The notes beneath the pieces are model-generated. The model saw only the letters and a list, made by a program, of their open reading frames with translations, made no database searches and was not told the origin of the DNA. From Patescibacteria group bacterium (GTDB taxonomy: Bacteria; Patescibacteriota; Minisyncoccia; UBA6257; 02-FULL-45-10c), in NCBI GenBank assembly GCA_018896875.1, contig JAHILT010000051.1, positions 1 to 7,054 on the forward strand: a stretch of 7,054 bases of DNA, written 5' to 3'. Both the position numbers and the translations under genes were made by a program. Positions 6,879 to 7,054 of this stretch are shown here, one piece after another. The stretch's first letter is position 1; each line of letters begins with the position of its first letter.

Positions 6879-7054
6879 TTGTACACCCTCTCAACCTTCC
6901 CAATCATTTTATCCCAATCATAATCTTTCGCAAACTTCAAACAGTTTGCTTTCATCTTCTCTCCTTCCCTCATTCCTTTCAAAATTCCCCTCGCTAAATC
7001 TTTTTCATTCAGCTTTGTGATAAAACCGTTCTTTTCATCCTTAATTAAATCTTT
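6875..7054 (-). CDS. Glycosyltransferase, probable GT4 family, C-terminal 59 residues, truncated by window
   Basis: Reading the minus strand in from the right edge gives an uninterrupted frame of 59 codons ending in TGA. It begins KDLIKDEKNGFITK, matching the part of GT4 enzymes after E-x7-E where a loop of the type D-x-x-N/D-G-F/I-L closes over the donor. It then continues with NEKDLARGIL and finishes with YDWDKMIGKVERVYK, the usual aromatic-W-x-K C-terminal helix that also ends the two canonical GT4 proteins here (YSWDK, YSWNK). The start is outside the window. The stop overlaps the next gene's start as ATGA, making this the upstream member of the operon. Its GC is 63 of 180 (35%), clearly above the 24-25% of the following gene, and it uses AGG, GCG and GGG codons more. 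Family assignment rests on the C-terminal pattern alone. Confidence 0.75.
   Translation of the reverse strand, partial: KDLIKDEKNGFITKLNEKDLARGILKGMREGEKMKANCLKFAKDYDWDKMIGKVERVYK

Noticed and set aside
1..7054. Search for CRISPR arrays, tRNA or rRNA genes, insertion-sequence ends, toxin-antitoxin or defence genes
   Set aside because: Nearly every base is assigned to glycan genes. The only noncoding gaps are 5, 50 and 1 nt, and no repeats or gene signatures of these types were seen.

Overview
The window is an AT-rich stretch (GC roughly 25-30% where I counted by hand) from the genome of a prokaryote, most likely an archaeon. Four things point to archaea. Promoter-proximal starts lack Shine-Dalgarno sequences. 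A TATA-like TTTAAA box lies about 25 nt upstream of two start codons, as expected for leaderless archaeal transcripts. ATA (Ile) and AGA/AGG (Arg) codons are frequent. There is also a large membrane protein resembling the DUF2206 family, which I associate largely with archaea. A low-GC DPANN-type archaeon would fit. An AT-rich candidate-phylum bacterium is not excluded, and no rRNA, tRNA or diagnostic housekeeping gene is present to settle it.

The whole window is a cell-surface glycan (polysaccharide or glycoprotein glycan) biosynthesis locus and is almost entirely coding. From left to right it holds: the C-terminal end of a MOP-type glycan flippase (+, runs off the left edge); a GT4 glycosyltransferase (-); a 50-bp divergent promoter region; a GT2 glycosyltransferase with a C-terminal membrane segment (+); then a minus-strand operon. 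Read in its own direction from the right edge, that operon encodes the last 59 residues of a GT4 enzyme, a divergent GT4-like enzyme, another GT4 enzyme and the 764-residue DUF2206-like polytopic membrane protein. Operon genes overlap by 4, 4 and 23 nt, so they are very probably co-transcribed and translationally coupled.

The likely division of labour, by inference from families, is as follows. The GT2 and GT4 enzymes add sugars one at a time to a lipid-linked glycan on the cytoplasmic face. The flippase moves the lipid-linked product across the membrane. The DUF2206-like protein may act on the outer face as a GT-C-like transferase or polymerase, though this last role is unproven. Convergent neighbours are separated by only 5 nt and 1 nt, so transcripts from opposite strands must overlap or stop inside each other's genes.

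I found no mobile element, CRISPR array, RNA gene or defence system. The points most worth a second look are the shared TATA palindrome serving two leaderless divergent genes, the uncharacterised DUF2206-like protein coupled to glycosyltransferases, a GT4 enzyme with altered donor-site motifs, and a composition step at the right-hand edge.
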